Shown: positions 1 to 11,931 of the stretch, piece after piece
Layout of the letters: each line of letters begins with the position of its first letter
Numbering within the stretch: the stretch's first letter is position 1
DNA from: Gadus chalcogrammus
Taxonomy: Eukaryota > Chordata > Actinopteri > Gadiformes > Gadidae
Assembly (NCBI RefSeq): GCF_026213295.1
Contig: NC_079420.1
Span: 4,169,268 to 4,233,267 of the forward strand
Length of the DNA stretch: 64,000 nucleotides
Direction of reading: 5' to 3'
The notes under the pieces: model-generated
What the model was told of the DNA's origin: nothing
The model's input: only the letters and a program-made list of their open reading frames with translations
Databases searched by the model: none
Position numbers and translations under genes: made by a program

Positions 1-332
1 CACAACAGAACATTGCCTGCCAATGCAGGCTCTTGCTCGACAGGTGCAGATCCCTATCGGTTACACTGGCTTGATCTGCAGTCCTACTGAATAAATGGAA
101 AACATGCATTTCCAGACAACTGAAATTGGTTTGTGTGTGTATGTTTGTGTGTGAACGGTTGAAATTCTTTATTGACAAAGGGATCAAACACAAAGAAAGC
201 CCAAGGGCTTATACACATTGTGTGGCTTTTGGGTGAAACATTATGTGTATGTGGGTCATTTTGTGACCCACATACTGAAATCCCACACCAATGTTTCACC
301 GATAATGTTGAAAGTCTCTCTCTGGGACTCAC

Positions 333-3300
333 TGGTCTTGTTAAAGTGCTTGAGTGTGACTTGGTCGATGGGGAAGAAGCTGACGGTGGCGTTGTATTCA
401 GGGCTCATGTTGGCGATGGTGGTCCGGTCGGGGACCGAGAGCTGCGACACCCCTGGGCCAAAGAACTCCACAAACCTCCCGGCGATGTTCGCCTGCCGCA
501 GGTGCTGAGCGGAAGGAAGAACACACGGGAAAAAGAACAGTCAGAATACATCGTACCACAGCAGTGTTGAACACTTAATCCTGATTGGACAATCACCTTC
601 CAAGGGAGCAAGTTTTAACACTCCAAATTCAATGCACGACAAATCGAATATTAACAACACACTTGTTTCTTTGACTATGCAAAAACAACATGATGACAGT
701 GCCACAGAAAGACAAACACACAACGAGCCTGGTCGCTGAAGCTCGGGGTACATGACTGAACATGTTGCTCTGTTGCTGTCAAGACGGAGCAAAGCCAGGA
801 GAGATGGTCTGCTCACTCTGCTCAGAGCCCAAGCTTCAGTCATAAACAGACCTGTTCATACCAGGGGGAAACAGCTGTTTACCACTAGTGTGGACTGTAT
901 GAGTATGGGGTGACGGCAAACAAACATATCCCACCAAAATCTTCAAAACATTTATTCTTTTAGCTCAGCGTTCTTCCAAATATGTTGTGTGCAAGTAGGG
1001 CTGGGCGATTAATTGAATTTTGATCGCGATTTCGATTTTTAGCGTCAAACACTCACAAAATTAACATAATCGAAAAAAAAAAAGTTACAATATTTTATAG
1101 AAAGGGCAGAACAGCTGGATGCATATCCATCTGTATACGATTTTAGATTGGAAAAAAAAAATATTGGCGGAATTTAAAAGTTCTCAATTACACATTTTTT
1201 TGGGGAGAGACATGCTGAATAAGTGCAACATGTTTTCAAACTCAAAAATAAGCGTTTGAATAATCGGGATCTCAATATTGACCAAAACAATCGTGATTAT
1301 GATGTTTCCCATAATCGAGCAGCCCTATGTGTAATACATTCATTGTTGATATATCATCTGAATCTCTCTGATTCAGATGCATTTGAATTGTTCATTTACT
1401 CTTCTTTCAGTGTTGTCTCCATTGTCAACCGGCAGCCTTCAGAAGGGAACATTATGGCTAGCGGTTACCTTGGTGATGCCCAGGACCACGTCGATGGAGG
1501 TGGTCAGAGGGTTGATGCAGCCCTCCAGCTTACAGCCCACCACCTGGGGCAGAGTCAGGGCCACCGGCTGGCCCAGCATCACCGCCTCGGCCTCGATCCC
1601 CCCCACACCTGCACAGGTGAACTCAGCGTCACGAGGCTGACCGGGTTATACACTAGAGAGCTTATGGGGAGGGGCAAGCTGCTGGGTTGTGAGACATTAG
1701 ACATTCAGCATACATTTATGGCTCTGCCGTTTTTTATTCACTTTTAACGTCCAAAAACACAAAAGCAGTTGCAATTTGCCCAGGTTTGGATGAGCACATC
1801 CATTGCATAGAATACACTTTGGAAGCAAGTTTGACCTTAAATAAAAAATGGTTTAATATCTCTCCTAGTAACATGTTCATACCTTCAATTATGTATCCAC
1901 AGTCCCTTCAGACACTCTGAGGTTATGGTTATGGGAAGGCCCATGCATGCTGAATGCGGTGCAGACATTGGGGATTGAACATGAACCCCCTAACCACACT
2001 AGACCGTTTTGCTGTGCCTCGGTTTTTTACTTCCAGAAACAAAACAACAAAGCAGTTGTAATTTCCCCCAGGTTTGGATGAGCACATCCATTGCATAGAA
2101 TCACTTTGGAAGCAAATTTATTTTATAAAATAAATGTTTAATATCTCTCCTTCACACTGATATCTGTTTAACAAAGTTCCCGCTACGGTGAGTTGGACAT
2201 CATTATACACCGGGGGGCCTAAATCCAGCGATCTGATTGGTTCCTAACTGTTGTATAATGAGCGTATACATAACTGCTATGACGCCCGATCATTTTGTGA
2301 AAGTATCACTCCGCGCCTTGAAGTGGAAACCGTTACAACCGTTCTCTCGGAGGGACGCTAAAGTGTGTTGCATGGCGACCGTCGTGCATTTTGAAGGCAG
2401 CCAGGAGGGACTACTTTTTGGTAGTCTTTAATAAAACGGCTACTTTGACTTTCTTGGTTTCTTTTTAAATGTAGTGTGTCTATGACTTTCGTTTCGCCAT
2501 AACAGTAACCGTTGTATAAAAGCAATAGATCACTTCAGTCAGTGGCATGTGCTCATTATACCACTGTGAAGGGGGTCGCCGGCTTAATTGTATAACAGGG
2601 GAGGCGATTTGAAATCCATAATAAAGTCAATCCAGAACTGTGTTGGTATTTTTGGTTTAGGGGGGGCTCGCGGTGTGGCGGCGTGTCTTACCCCATCCCA
2701 GGACCCCCAGTCCGTTGATCATGGTGGTGTGGGAGTCGGTGCCCACAACGCTGTCGGGGTACACCAGGCCGTCGCTGACGTGGACCACGCGACACAGGTG
2801 CTCCAGGTTCACCTGGTGAACCGCGCCCACGTCCGGCGGGACCACGTTCACGTTCTGGAACGCTTTGGAGCACCACTGCCAGGACCAAGGAGACACCGCG
2901 GTTTACACACTTTTACACATTTTACTGTAATAAAAAAATCAAATGTCAAAATCCACTTTTGATGTGCCTTAAAACATATGAAGTAGCGCACTACCTTGAA
3001 AAACTGCAGCCTCTCTTTGTTGCGGATCAGCTCCATCTCTTGGCTCTTCAGTGCAGTTTCTGGTCTGCAGGTTAAACACAGAAACAAAAGAAAGTTTAGC
3101 TTAGGTTTTTCCTAACTATTACAGCCTTTGTAATAGTTAGGGAATTACAAAGGCTCTATTTTAATAGAGCCTTATCTATTTTCGGAAATATGTTTGCCAC
3201 ATGTGCTGTAACATCAATTCTCCAGTTCAGTAGTTTGTACTCATTTGCATGTGGCTATGAATCAATAGGCCGTCCGTGGGTACAGAAGAGAGCTCTAGAC

Positions 3301-6300
3301 TTTGCCTTCTTTAATCAAACAAACCGACAAACATCTACAGCTTATAAAGCAGCAAGCTCTCGGTCGTGACCCCCACGTACTTTTCCGGGCAACCCCCAAA
3401 TGGGAACCAGCGTGTGAGCTGCCTCTCCACCATCATCACCCAGCGCCTCAAGACTTACTCAGAGACGGGCTGCAGGTGGAAGGGGCAGAGCAGGGGCGAG
3501 TTCTCTATCTGCTGGACGGCCGGGGGGTGTTTGCCTGGGGAGGCCGGGGTGTCGCTGCAGCTGCCCTTGCCACAGGATCCCCTCGCAGCTCCACAATGGG
3601 CGCCCCCACCCCGAGGCGGCTGCCTGGGCCCGCTGCCTGGGGCAGAGGAGACGGGGGCGGGGGTGGAGGAGGAGGAGGAGCGAGGCGCGCCCTGGCTCTG
3701 GGTCTCTCCTCCGCCGGGGTTGGGTGTGTTCTGGATGGCACTGGAGGGTTCATCGGGGTTATACTTTGTAGACTTGATAATTGTAAAATACAAATAGGAA
3801 ATACACTGTACCAAAAATAGCGTTGTCCTTCTGGGACTGTAGCTACAGAAGCACGGGCTTATAGACCTTAGAGACCAGCTTATGCAGACATCATATGGGC
3901 CAAGTAGCAAGTGTAGACATTTGGTGCTTGAACACAATCAGCAACACGCACACATACAATATATGTTTAAGACTGAGACCCACCCAGTTAGAAGGTGAGA
4001 GGACTAACCTTATTGAAATCACTATCAATCAGCATTGACTACAGACATATCCAGGAAATGTTAAACTACGAGCTAGTTGCAACGTACGTTTTGCAACTTT
4101 AAGGGGCCACTCACTTAATTCAAGTATAAGGCTAAAAAGTAAAGAGCTTAAGGGCTGTGTCGGTGACCTTACCATTTGCTGAAGTCGATCTGTAGCGAGT
4201 GGTCCACTATGAGGTCGGTGGGACAGACTGGGTTGACGCGGTAAGGGTCCACACCGTGTTTGACCAGCGCATCTCGCATTGCCGCCAAATCCACCATGGC
4301 GGGAATACCCCTATGGGCGTTAAAACAGAAAAAATAAGCACGGGTTCAGATGGCAACGGGTCAAGAGTGCAGCAGTGTTGAGTGTGCCGTCTGTGTGCGG
4401 AGCATCAGGCCCGGCAGACTCACGTGAAGTCCTGGAGAAGGACCCGGGAGGGAGGGAACGGCACCTCAGCCACATTCTGCTGCTCCTGCCAGTCCAGATA
4501 GTTCTGGACGTCCACCTCTTTCACGTAAAAGCCGTCACATTTACGAATGGCCGCCTCCAATAAGACACGGATGGATAGAGGCAGTTTTCCTGAAGTAAAA
4601 TATAAATTGTTAAAGCTCATTGTTTCCATTTTTTGCACATTGTTTATGTTATTTTAAAACTAAGATTGTATCAACAATGCTTTGTTGGCTCGAACATCTC
4701 AGCCACCATCCAGAATTAACAAAATGTTTAAAACAAACTAAAACAGAAGGTGACAAAAGCAGAGGCTACAGAGTTGGCTGGTCCAGACTTACCATATCTT
4801 GGGTCATTTAATTTTTGTGGATTGAAAAATTTAACACCATCATTCAGTGTGTCAATCAAATGGCTGTACGGATGCTCTGTAAGAGAAAGATAATACTGAT
4901 AAGTGGATGACCTAGACATAATACTTTTTTGGTATCCCACTGTAGACCAATATAGTAACTTAACATGCAGATATCTAACAACGTTTATTAAAATAACAAC
5001 AATGCTTGAGCAAAGATAATACTGATAAGTTGATGACCTAGACATAATACTTTTTTGGTATCCCACTGTAGACCAATATAGTAACTTAACATGCCGATAT
5101 CTAACAACGTTTATTAAATAACAACAATGCTTGAGCAAAGCATTGCATATTTGCATTGCTAAAAAAAATGCTAGGAACCACTACAGGAATATTTTTTATT
5201 ATCCTATAAACCACCATCTAAAAAAATATAAATTTGAATGGTGTTGTGTACATTAGCTTCCCAACGTGTCAGTTGTTGAAAATAATATGGAGCTCAGTGC
5301 TGATATTGAAAGACAGGCTTGAGAATGAAAGGATTGAACTGGTCAGGTTTAATTTCTTTATGAATAATCATTGTTCCTCACGTTGATGCCTCCAACATAT
5401 ACTGAAGTCCAGTTAAACACAACGCTAACAGATACAAATATTGTGTGTTAATAAAAGTGGCCTTGTGTGTCAATATTGGTGGTGGTTAGTGAGGTCCCCC
5501 CCTTCACTTTAGGCGTCTTTTTGAGTGTTATTAATTTCTTCATGTTTAACCTCTGTCTTATAACTTTATGCTCTGTAAGGTGACCTTGAGTGTCTTGAAA
5601 GGCGCCCTTTAAATACAATTATTATTATTATTATTAATCCAATGACTAATAACGACCACCCGTGTTTGTTAGAGACTGGTCAGGCACCGGCAAAACCAAG
5701 ACATTTCTGGTGATCCTGACTGTATAGCAGCAGCATAAATGGTTGTGGGGACTAAGGAAACGCCACAAAACCACTTTAATCGATGAATAGACTACCCCAG
5801 TGTGGGGTAGTCTACCAAGGTTCAACCTCATATGAAGTGCAACATGAACAAGTAAAAAACATGACGCGACGCAGGCGGTTCTACAGATAATAACATGCAA
5901 GTGTCCCGTTAATCAAGGCCTAACCATTGCAATAATGGCATGATTCACTCATGACAACAATGCGACCATCTATGCTAGGCAAAGGAGTGGGGGTAGATTC
6001 GTTCACGGGTGAGATTATTGCGTGCGAAAAGATAAAACGTCCTTCCTCGTCATAACACTACCCACAACACTAGCAGCGGTGCTAGCTTTGCTGCTCTGGA
6101 AGAGATAAGACTTGCTCGGTTCACACCGGGTCTATACTGACACATATTGTCCCGCTTCACTTCGACACTTCACGGGGTTGCTTGACAAAATAGAAACGCT
6201 TCATTTAACAATGTTCTTCTCGCATATTATGCCGTAAAAGTACAAACACAACGCGTAGCCGAGTGTTCAACTCGGCTTCAAGAGGCGGTCTTCGGGTGCC

Positions 6301-6503
6301 ATCCACCTCCAGCTAACAGTTTGAGGCTATATGTTATTGACGTCAATGTATTGAATTGACTGTTATAACACATCACAGGCCTTCAATGATACATGTATAA
6401 TGGTGTCGCCAACAAATTCCCACCACTGGATAAGAGATTTGCACAATAATACTTGTTCATCCGACGATCTCTCTTTACCTTTGACAAGAGCAGCGTACGC
6501 CAT
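333..6503 (-). CDS. ireb2: Iron regulatory protein 2 (IRP2), 5' nine coding exons; partial gene
   Basis: IRP2 is an aconitase-family RNA-binding protein. It binds iron-responsive elements in ferritin and transferrin-receptor mRNAs and is degraded when iron is plentiful. Coding exons on the minus strand, 5' to 3': 6503-6479, 4876-4793, 4589-4424, 4310-4173, 3740-3459, 3064-2995, 2875-2692, 1608-1469, 504-333. All have GT-AG borders and the phases join without a break, giving about 421 of roughly 960 residues. The exon at 3740-3459 holds an extra cysteine-containing stretch ([13 protein letters not shown], then [15 protein letters not shown]). This IRP2-specific insertion is absent from IRP1/ACO1 and decides the call. 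Later exons carry aconitase-fold signatures ([30 protein letters not shown]). The start ATG at 6503 opens a short exon (MAYAALVK). The remaining exons, including those for the cluster-region cysteines, lie beyond the left edge. Compared with human IRP2, the insertion is richer in Ser, Pro and Gly. Confidence 0.95.
996..1327. mobile_element. GGGCTGGGCGATT element, copy A (ireb2 intron 8)
   Basis: Starts TAGGGCTGGGCGATTAATTG and ends AATCGAGCAGCCCTA, giving inverted ends (TAGGGCTG/CAGCCCTA). The interior is AT-rich with GATCGCGATTTCGAT. Two related copies lie at 52442-52751 and 56306-56614. No coding capacity; a widespread fish non-autonomous element by appearance. Confidence 0.75.
1757..2152. 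repeat. Pair of ~110-bp direct repeats in ireb2 intron 7
   Basis: AGGTTTGGATGAGCACATCC followed by ATTGCATAGAAT and TTTAATATCTCTCCT occurs at about 1757-1866 and again at about 2040-2152. The copies flank about 170 bp of unrelated sequence. Confidence 0.85.
2186..2590. mobile_element. Dispersed-repeat-like element in ireb2 intron 7
   Basis: Starts near TGGACATCATTATACACCGG and contains GATCTGATTGGTTCCTAACT and TTGTATAATGAGCG. It ends with GTGCTCATTATACCACTGTG. The ends share the ATTATACC/GGTATAAT theme. It looks like a common teleost repeat. Confidence 0.5.
3108..3175. repeat. Twin small hairpins in ireb2 intron 5
   Basis: CTAACTATTACAGCC pairs with the following TTTGTAATAGTTAG, and AAGGCTCTATTTTAATAGAG is itself a hairpin with the CCTT that follows. 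Two adjacent stems. Confidence 0.75.
4886..5139. repeat. 126-bp tandem duplication in ireb2 intron 1
   Basis: Two copies, shifted by exactly 126 bp, of a unit starting AAAGATAATACTGATAAGT. They differ at a few positions (GTGGATG/GTTGATG, GCAGATA/GCCGATA, one A fewer). The first copy starts 10 bp from the exon 2 acceptor. Confidence 0.93.
5555..5637. repeat. Fish repeat tail with (ATT)n
   Basis: CTGTAAGGTGACCTTGAGTG and CTTGAAAGGCGCCCTTTAAA followed by (ATT)n is a typical 3' end of a common teleost repeat, in ireb2 intron 1. Confidence 0.55.
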
Positions 6504-6754
6504 GATGACTGCTGAAATGAGCACGGCCGTCCTCGTGACGTCGCTTGATGTCGTTTGACGCGTTCTAGAGCCACGCCCCCTGGACTATTTACCAACAGAG
6601 GCCAGTTTGTGCTGTACGTCGATATGGTTGTAATGGATTCGAAAAGTACCAATGGATCAAATATATTACACTGAATGAAATTATTATAATACATTTTATT
6701 ATCTTATTAACTATGGATATTATTTATGATTATTCATATTATTGTTGTTCCAGT

Positions 6755-6842
6755 ATTAGTAGTAGTAGTAGTAGTAGTTATATTAGTAGTGGTAGCAGTA
6801 GTAGCAGTTACAGCATATATATATATATATATATATATATGT
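6755..6842. repeat. (AGT)n and (AT)n microsatellites
   Basis: Trinucleotide AGT repeats and then about 27 bp of (AT)n in the ireb2-slc25a44 interval. Confidence 0.9.
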
Positions 6843-7029
6843 ATTTCTACTGTTTCATTTTAAACTATTTTTAAGTACTTCTTATTTATAAAAGGAATGT
6901 TCTGATCGGAGGGTCAAGGGCCCATCCCGGACTATATTACCAGAGTTTGGTGTACTTGGTTGTTTACATAGTTTTTTCTTTTTCTGACCTGAGAAACCGT
7001 GTCTGTGGCTTTAAATCATGCCAGAGGAC

Positions 7030-7039
7030 GTCACGTGAC
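7030..7039. promoter_or_regulatory. Palindromic E-box GTCACGTGAC (CLEAR/USF type)
   Basis: The sequence is a perfect 10-bp palindrome overlapping a CRE-like GACGTCAC. GTCACGTGAC is the consensus for TFEB/TFE3 (CLEAR) and is also bound by USF factors. It lies about 1 kb before the slc25a44 start codon and about 350 bp before a likely non-coding first exon. Function is inferred. Confidence 0.4.
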
Positions 7040-7299
7040 TACGGAGGCTATATGTTCCATTTCCTCTTTACTATTTAGACAGTTATCTAACGTGACGTTA
7101 TACGAACACATTTAAAAAAACAACCAACAATTAACACATTTTAGTGTGTAATTTGAAGTAATATTTCGGCTGGACAATTGAGTGAATCCTCACGACCTTT
7201 CACCTTTGACATTGTCTGTGTCTTTTCTCAGCACAAACAAGCGCAGGCGTGACTTTCTGGACGTAAACCACCTTGCGGACTAGGCCGTGGCTTTACTCA

Positions 7300-7385
7300 A
7301 GCCCTGCACGTTTAATGCAAACCTCCACACTACGTTGGACACTGTCTGAAGACGACGTTAAAGTCTCCGAATGGCCTCTGAATAA
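7300..7385 (+). other. Possible non-coding first exon of slc25a44
   Basis: A strong donor (GTAAGT) starts at 7386. The nearest candidate acceptor before the coding exon is CATCACAG ending at 7951, or CTCTCCAG a little later. This suggests a 5' UTR exon ending at 7385 with its 5' end unknown. No transcript evidence is available. Confidence 0.3.
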
Positions 7386-8026
7386 GTAAGTGCATGTGCT
7401 CGACATAAATCGCTGTGTGTGAAATCGCTTTTAGCAAGACGCAGCAGAAAGTGCGACGTTGACCATGTGGAGGACTAGTTACCACTGTTAGTGTTAGTGT
7501 TGTTTTCGTGGAATCGATACCGCACATCAGTAAGCAGCTAGTAAACACACACACATTTGTAGTGAATGTATCTTCAATGTTGATGAAAAAGCGGAAAGAT
7601 CAGTATATTTCAGAAGCAGTCTATCCTATATAACCAAGCTAGGAAACTGTTATTGTCCCGTATTGTTTAGTCATCCGAAGCCTTTGTGATGCTGACACAT
7701 GATCACAGGAATTTGCCTTTACAAGGTACTTTATACCAAATTACCATTATGTATCAGCTATAAATAGGCTATAATGACGAGACAACGTGCTCTGCCTTCT
7801 TAGCTACCGTAGGTCTATATGGAACTGACAGTATTCCCATTTTATATTGTGTAACGTTACTGTCTGATGGTATCCATATCCTTTATGTAGAGCTTGACGA
7901 CGAGTGTGGTGGTTTCTTGATGATTGAGTGTGGTCTTGTCGCCCATCACAGTGCACGGCGGTGGGAAGGTTGTCCTCTCCAGTACAGTAGCTCGAGGCGG
8001 GGCAGAGCTCTGCGTGGGCCGGCGGC

Positions 8027-9795
8027 ATGCAGCAGAAAGGTACCATCCAGATCATCGAATGGGAGGACCTGGACAAGAGGAAGTTCTACTCCCTGGGGGT
8101 GTTCATGACCATGACCACCCGGCTCACGGTGTACCCCGCCAGCCTCATCCGCACCCTTCTGCAGGTGCAGAGGGGCAAGGCGCTGTACACGGGCACGCTG
8201 GACGCCTTCTGTAAGATCCTGCGCGCCGAGGGCCTGCGCGGCCTGTACCGCGGCTTCATGGTCAGTACCTTCACGCTGGTGTCGGGGCAGGCCTACATCA
8301 CCACCTACGAGCTGGTGCGCAAGCACGTGTCGCGTTACTCCCCCAGCAACACGGTCAAGTCCCTGGTGGCCGGGGGCGCGGCCTCGCTGGTGGCTCAGAC
8401 CATCACGGTGCCCATCGACGTGGTGTCCCAGCAGCTGATGATGCAGGGCCAGGGCGAGCACCTGACCCGCTTCAAGGTCAAGGCGCCGGCCGCCGCCTCG
8501 TCCTCGTCGAAACTGGGGCGCTTCTCCTTCGGGCAGACCCGGGACATCGTGGTGCAGATATGCGCCGCCGACGGGTTCCGCGGGTTCTACCGGGGCTACG
8601 TGGCGTCGCTGCTCACCTACATCCCCAACAGTGCTCTCTGGTGGCCCTTCTATCACTTCTACAGCGGTAGGCGCCTTCTCTGGGTTTCTCTCATTTTGAA
8701 CATCCTAGGAAAAACAAGGCTTGATTGTGTCATCTTCATGCTTTACGATGGTCGCAAATGTTATGCTTTCGTTCAATGAACCCAATACCGAAAGCAATAT
8801 TTACATTACAAATAAACCATGAGGTTAAGATAAGCTGAAAGGTGGGGGTTGAGTTGGCAGTTGTATTTACGACGGGTCTTCTCGTCAACAGAATGGGGCA
8901 AAGGTCACAATCCTTTATTGTTTATTCTAGCCCGTGGTAATCTAATCTCTCATGAACCATAAACCGATGTAAATTAGCCTAAGAAACAGGCATTCTGCAG
9001 CGCATTCAATGTAACCCCCCACAGAATGTTCTTCACAGAATCCTCATGCTCTCATGTTCTTCCCTCGCCTGCGTCTCCAGAGCGCCTGTCGAACCTGGCG
9101 CCCAGCAACTGTCCTCAGCTGATGGTGCTGGCCGTCGCGGGACCAATGGCGGCCGCCACCGCCTCCACCATCACCAACCCGATGGACGTGGTTCGGGCCA
9201 GAGTGCAGGTGGGTCACAGATGCACAATGAAACACCATGACTATATACACCCGTTCATCTCCACATTTGAATCTGAATTCAAGTGTCCCGAACGACACTG
9301 TTCTGTTTGTATACTGCGTACGTATCCTTTATCGACTTTCACAGATACCGGTGCAAATTCCTCATGGAAATCACCCTTCTCTAGACTTTTTGTTTTTGTT
9401 TTATGACGATTGTAAATTACTATGACCAATTATTCCCACATGGTCACAGTGTATAATCTGACCTGAGAAGACGAACGGTGCGTTGTTGTGTCGACCATGT
9501 GGAGCTTCTCGTGCGCGCTTGCCAAGCGCATTGGTTGATCCACCGGCGCTCACAGTGCTAGAACATAGCGGGTGACCTACTCGTCCGTGTGTCTGTCTGC
9601 CAGGTGGAGGGACGCTCCTCCGTCATTGACACCTTCAAGCAGCTACTGGCGGAGGAGGGGGCTCGGGGGATGACCAAGGGGCTGTCGGCCCGCATCATCG
9701 CCGCCATGCCCACCTCGGTGCTCATCGTGGTGGGCTACGAGTCCCTGAAGAGACTCAGCCTGAGGGCCGACCTGGTGGAGAGCCGGCACTGGTGA
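8027..9795 (+). CDS. slc25a44: Mitochondrial branched-chain amino acid carrier SLC25A44
   Basis: This is an inner mitochondrial membrane carrier of the SLC25 family. Mammalian SLC25A44 imports branched-chain amino acids for oxidation, notably in brown fat. Coding exons 8027-8666, 9081-9208 and 9604-9795 join in phase to 319 residues (human about 314). The start (MQQKGTIQIIEWEDLDKRKF) and the end (VGYESLKRLSLRADLVESRHW, stop at 9793-9795) align along their whole length with the human protein. The three carrier repeats are visible by their signature segments: YPASLIRTLLQVQ near residue 37, VPIDVVSQQLM near 125-135, and NPMDVVRARVQ near 246-256, the last split by the exon 2/3 border. The first exon is strongly GC-rich at third positions compared with the AT-rich flanks, so its antisense strand is also open; that antisense frame is a shadow. 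The gene faces wdr61 tail-to-tail. Teleosts can carry two slc25a44 copies and I cannot tell which one this is. Confidence 0.96.
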
Positions 9796-11925
9796 ACGGA
9801 TCAGAACCGGTCCAGTGTCACACCAGAAGAACGTACTGTATACGGACTCCTGGTGGAATGAGCAGACACTGGTGGAATGAACAGAACCGGTTTCAGTTTC
9901 ACTCCAGACCGCTTACTGTATACTGGACCCTGGCAGAGACGGCAGAAATTGGTGAACGAGGCCGAACCAGATTTTAGTACCGGACAGGGTCACTTGGTTC
10001 ACCCAGGTGGTGAACAGAACCAAAATGGTTTGATTTCGAGCCAGAACACTTCTCCAGGTCCCAGGGTACATCCAAATGAAAGGGGAGAAATAAACTATAA
10101 AAAGCGCTCCAAAGACTGAAACAAAAACACCTGAAACTCCTCTGCCCACCATTTATACCGGTAGAGGTATCTTAGTGTTAACTTTTCAAAGCATTCTAGA
10201 ATCAGAGTTCAATGACTATGTAGGGTAAATTAGATTCAACAGATTCTGCTAAATCTGTTTATTGGTTCTGCGTGTTTCACAGCTGCTTTATTATAGTTAT
10301 AAAGTTATGGGCTAGGCTCAAACTGCCATTGTGGAAAAAGCCATTTTATTTCTCTTTAAAAAAAATATCAAAACGTATGTATAGCAATTTTGGGTGACTA
10401 ATACGTTTAGGATTTGTTGGGAGAAAAGAAAGCTTTCATAGTGTAAACTATTTTTTAAAATATCCTTTTAACGACTCCAAAGTACCTCTGGCCTCAAAGC
10501 ACCCTTGGGGGGAAAAAAGAGAAGCTTAAAATCCAGTAGTTGTGTGTTGTTTTCACATTTCTTGTCACATTTGATGTGTTGAAAGAACCTAGGGTGTTTG
10601 TTCAAAAAAGGTTGATGGTACGTACCACAAGTCTTTTCTATCAGAAAACCACATGTATTGTCAAGCTAGTATATGACATTGGCAAAGCAGAAACATATCC
10701 TTTTTCAAGGTAAATCTTTATCATGCATATATTTCTGTATGGTGCGTGCATTCCAGTGGACTTTAGAATCGTATATGCGCAGAGGTGGTTGGTTTAGATG
10801 TGAAGAGAATAATATGTTAGTTATTCTGGCACATCCAATCTCTGCAAGTTGCTCCTATGCCTTGGAAATAGCATATATACAAAATTCCAATATGAGCGAC
10901 TGATTGTTCACAACTGATACCAATGTGTATTGTTCAATAGTTCACTTATTTTCCTTGTTAATGCAAAATTTGTGTGGAGTTGGTTTCGACCCAAAAGCAC
11001 AATACCACGTTCAATGTGCTTTGTATGCCATTTACAAGAGCCTTTCAAGGAGTTGTAAATTGGTCTCACTGCCTTATTTTTCTATCATCTTGATTTACCT
11101 TTGAATTTGAAAATGAACACCTCCTTACCGAACTGTAGAGGTGATTATGTGATGTTCACAGGCACGCTTCATGTAATGTGTGCCAGAGCACTCTTAACTC
11201 AAGACTTTTATCTCTTACTTTCCATCCAAAACTACAAGGAAGCTATTTGGATATGGTCAATTTAACACTGCAATTTTCCACCAGCAGGTTATTTGAGGTT
11301 TTATGATTTTAGCCTAAGCCATTTTGTCACTGGAAATAAGTTTGTAACATAAGTATAATGTAAGTAATTTTGAAAGTTTGACCTGTCAAGACGGATATAC
11401 GTTATAGAAGAAAATGAAAATGAGTGTCGCTATATGTAAACCTCAGATGATTATCGAGACATGCAGAAAAACCAAGCTTATTGTTTGTGTTGTATTTGGT
11501 ATCAGCCATGTTGTACATGAGGACTCAATAAAGGACGGCTGGCCAAACTGTCAAAGGTGTGGTGACTGGACCTTTACTGAAGAGGAATGGACGCCACTTC
11601 AGGGATAGAATGATCCTTTAAATAGAATACACCTAATGGCAACTGGTAGTGTGGTTATTATGGCATCTCAAAGAATTCAGAATTGATCATGAAAATATAA
11701 CGTGTATTTCTTGATTAATTCTGAATCTGAAATCAAGCATTTTCAGGAGAAAGATCTGATGTCAATGTAATATTATGAAGATAAAGATGTATACATGAAA
11801 TGGAAAACAAATGTGTTAGACTACCAAAAATACATGGGAAACAACTTCTCATCTCGGCCACTAGATGGCTATCATTGCTTACAAACTAAATAACTGCCCA
11901 ACAAGCAAAAATAGAAAAAAAAAGT
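9796..11925 (+). other. slc25a44 3' UTR and convergent intergenic gap
   Basis: No protein-coding exon is recognised here. The first 300 bp after the stop contain imperfect tandem phrases (variants of ACTGGTGGAATGA and GGTGAACGGA/GGTGAACGAG). AATAAA signals on the plus strand occur at 10089-10094 and 11527-11532, giving candidate 3' ends near 10.1 and 11.55 kb. The wdr61 polyA signal comes from the opposite side at 11926-11931, so the two 3' ends are only about 0.4 kb apart. Confidence 0.5.
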
Positions 11926-11931
11926 TTTATT
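11926..11931 (-). promoter_or_regulatory. wdr61 polyadenylation signal (AATAAA on minus strand)
   Basis: The AATAAA hexamer on the minus strand lies about 135 nt after the wdr61 stop codon, implying a short 3' UTR ending near 11,905. Confidence 0.6.

Larger units (their letters stand above)
6504..7300. promoter_or_regulatory. Divergent promoter region between ireb2 and slc25a44
   Basis: About 800 bp separate the ireb2 start (minus) from the likely first exon of slc25a44 (plus). On the ireb2 side a CRE-like core TGACGTC lies at 6536-6542 and a GC/CACCC-type box (CCACGCCCCC) at about 6571-6580. On the slc25a44 side the palindrome GTCACGTGAC lies at 7030-7039. Microsatellites (AGT at about 6756-6778, AT at about 6814-6841) sit between them. 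There is no clear TATA box. Promoter activity is inferred from position and motifs only. Confidence 0.5.

Noticed and set aside
1..332. Search for the next ireb2 exon after the one ending at 333
   Set aside because: I found no in-phase exon with acceptor and donor matching the following IRP2 segment, so the gene is left as running off the window.
7946..8656. A 236-codon frame antisense to slc25a44 exon 1
   Set aside because: It arises because exon 1 has G or C at nearly every third position, so stops are rare on the other strand. There is no homology I recognise, while the sense frame matches SLC25A44 end to end.
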